Below, piece by piece: positions 5,530-6,833 of a DNA stretch of 6,833 nucleotides. The DNA lies in contig DYJG01000137.1 of NCBI GenBank assembly GCA_020723225.1, positions 1-6,833 of the forward strand, given 5' to 3'. The notes below the pieces were generated by a model, which was given only the letters and a program-made list of their open reading frames with translations, had not been told where the DNA came from and ran no database searches. Positions within the stretch are counted from its first letter, which is position 1, and each line of letters starts with the position of its first letter. Source of the DNA: Desulfobacca acetoxidans (lineage in GTDB: Bacteria; Desulfobacterota; Desulfobaccia; Desulfobaccales; 0-14-0-80-60-11). The position numbers and the translations under genes were made by a program.

Positions 5530-6833
5530 TTACTTAATGAGCAAGGGCACGATCAACAAGGCCACGATGTTCACGACCTTGATCATGGGGTTGATGGCCG
5601 GGCCGGCGGTGTCTTTGTAGGGGTCGCCCACGGTGTCGCCGGTGACCGCGGCTTTATGGGCATCGGAGCCCTTGCCGCCGTAGAGGCCGTCTTCGATGGC
5701 CTTCTTGGCGTTATCCCAGGCGCCGCCGCCGGAGGTCATGGCAATGGCCAGGAACAGACCGGTGACAATGGAGCCGATGAGCATGCCGCCCAGGGCCACG
5801 GGACCCAGACCGGGGCAGAAGCCCACGACGATGGGGGAGAGCACCGGGATCAGGGCCGGAACCATCATCTGGCGCAGCGCGCTCTTGGTGACGATGTCCA
5901 CGCAGGTGCCGTATTCGGGTTTGCCGGTGCCTTCCATGATGCCCGGGATTTCCCGGAACTGGCGCCGCACTTCTTCCACCACGCCGCCCGCGGCCTTACC
6001 CACGGCCTCCATGCACAGGGCGCCGAAGTAGTAGGGCAGCAGGCCGCCGATGAACAGGCCGGCCAGCACGCGAGGATCGGACAGTTCAAAGGACATGGTG
6101 CCGGGGAAGGACCGGGAGTACTCAGCGAAGAGCACCAACGCGGCCAGACCCGCGGAACCGATGGCGTAACCCTTGGTCACCGCCTTGGTGGTGTTGCCCA
6201 CCGCATCCAGGGGATCGGTGATGTTGCGGATATCTTCGGGCAGTTCCGCCATCTCGGCGATGCCGCCGGCGTTGTCGGTGATGGGGCCGTAGGAGTCAAT
6301 GGCCACCACGATGCCGGTCATGGAGAGCATGGCCACCGCGGTCAGGGCCACGGCATAGAGGCCGGTGCCCGCATGTTCCAGACCGCCGCCCAGGTGGAAG
6401 GCCGCCATGATGGCGCCGACGATGACGATAACCGGGGCGCCGGTGGCCTTCATGGAGATGGCCAGACCCTGGATGACGTTGGTGCCGTGCCCGGTGGTGG
6501 AAGAAAAGGCGATGGATTTCACCGGGTCGAAGCTCTTGGAGGTGAAGTATTCGGTGATGCCCACGATCAGGCCGGTGAGGAGCACGCCGATGACCGCCAG
6601 CAGGAAGACGTTAAAAGGCGGAATCACATGCCCGGCCGCGCCTTTGGCAGCCTTGGCGGCTACGCCGGTCATGAACTTGCCGGCCAGGGGGTAAAAAGCG
6701 ATGACGGCCAGGACGCCGGCGACGATGAGGCCCTTATAGAGGGCGCCCATGACGTAATCGCCTTTGCCCAGTTTGACAAAATAGGTGCCGATGACCGAGG
6801 CGATGATGGACACGCCGCCGATGACCAGCGGGA
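5530..6833 (-). CDS. hppA: Membrane-bound K+-independent H+-translocating pyrophosphatase, C-terminal part
   Basis: The enzyme hydrolyses pyrophosphate and pumps protons across the inner membrane. The frame runs from the stop codon at 5530-5532 to the window edge; about 434 residues are seen of a family length near 670-720, so the N-terminal third, with the first pyrophosphate/Mg motifs, lies beyond the window. A GTG at 6811-6813 is internal, because the frame continues upstream as PLVIGG, which matches family sequence. Visible hallmarks are IDSYGPITDNAGG (6262-6300) and GDTVGDPYKDTAGPAIN (5590-5640), both with the aspartates that bind Mg-pyrophosphate. About nine or ten hydrophobic helices are present, ending in VALLIVPLLIK. 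The motif GNTTKAVTKG (6169-6198) has Lys where K+-dependent enzymes have Ala, and Thr three residues later; this marks the K+-independent class, whose known members pump H+. The gene faces the glycosyltransferase gene tail to tail. Confidence 0.96.
   Translation of the reverse strand, partial: PLVIGGVSIIASVIGTYFVKLGKGDYVMGALYKGLIVAGVLAVIAFYPLAGKFMTGVAAKAAKGAAGHVIPPFNVFLLAVIGVLLTGLIVGITEYFTSKSFDPVKSIAFSSTTGHGTNVIQGLAISMKATGAPVIVIVGAIMAAFHLGGGLEHAGTGLYAVALTAVAMLSMTGIVVAIDSYGPITDNAGGIAEMAELPEDIRNITDPLDAVGNTTKAVTKGYAIGSAGLAALVLFAEYSRSFPGTMSFELSDPRVLAGLFIGGLLPYYFGALCMEAVGKAAGGVVEEVRRQFREIPGIMEGTGKPEYGTCVDIVTKSALRQMMVPALIPVLSPIVVGFCPGLGPVALGGMLIGSIVTGLFLAIAMTSGGGAWDNAKKAIEDGLYGGKGSDAHKAAVTGDTVGDPYKDTAGPAINPMIKVVNIVALLIVPLLIK

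Noticed and set aside
6811..6813. GTG as a possible start codon of hppA
   Set aside because: The reading frame stays open to the window edge and the upstream residues (PLVIGG) match the family, so the gene continues outside; a start here would also remove the first half of the substrate site.

Overview
The window holds one very large, complete plus-strand gene (65-5461, 1798 codons) and the 3' part of a second gene on the minus strand (5530 to the window edge at 6833). They converge on a 68-base gap that contains a strong hairpin terminator. Almost every base is accounted for: the first 64 bases are a short leader with a good ribosome binding site. No RNA gene, mobile element, CRISPR array or long repeat was seen.

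The large gene encodes a modular, apparently cytoplasmic protein. In order it has a family-2 glycosyltransferase (GT2) domain, a cobalamin (B12)-binding-like domain joined to a radical SAM domain with an intact CxxxCxxC cluster motif, two more GT2 domains, five TPR repeats, a fourth GT2 domain of the rhamnosyltransferase/O-antigen type, and a short C-terminal TPR segment. All four GT2 domains keep recognisable nucleotide-sugar and catalytic-base motifs, so it reads as an assembly line for a surface polysaccharide or another glycan. The unusual part is a B12/radical SAM module inserted between glycosyltransferases in the same chain. What that module acts on cannot be told from the sequence; modification of the glycan or of a carrier is a guess.

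The minus-strand gene is a membrane-bound ion-pumping pyrophosphatase (hppA). The visible part carries the lysine that marks the K+-independent, proton-pumping class. No functional link to the glycosyltransferase gene is implied, because the genes converge and do not share an operon.

The organism is probably a GC-rich anaerobic Gram-negative bacterium. Large TPR/GT2 proteins, B12-radical SAM enzymes and K+-independent H+-pyrophosphatases together would suit a Desulfobacterota (former Deltaproteobacteria) lineage such as the Desulfobacca/Syntrophobacter groups. This assignment comes from general family knowledge and gene content only, and is tentative.
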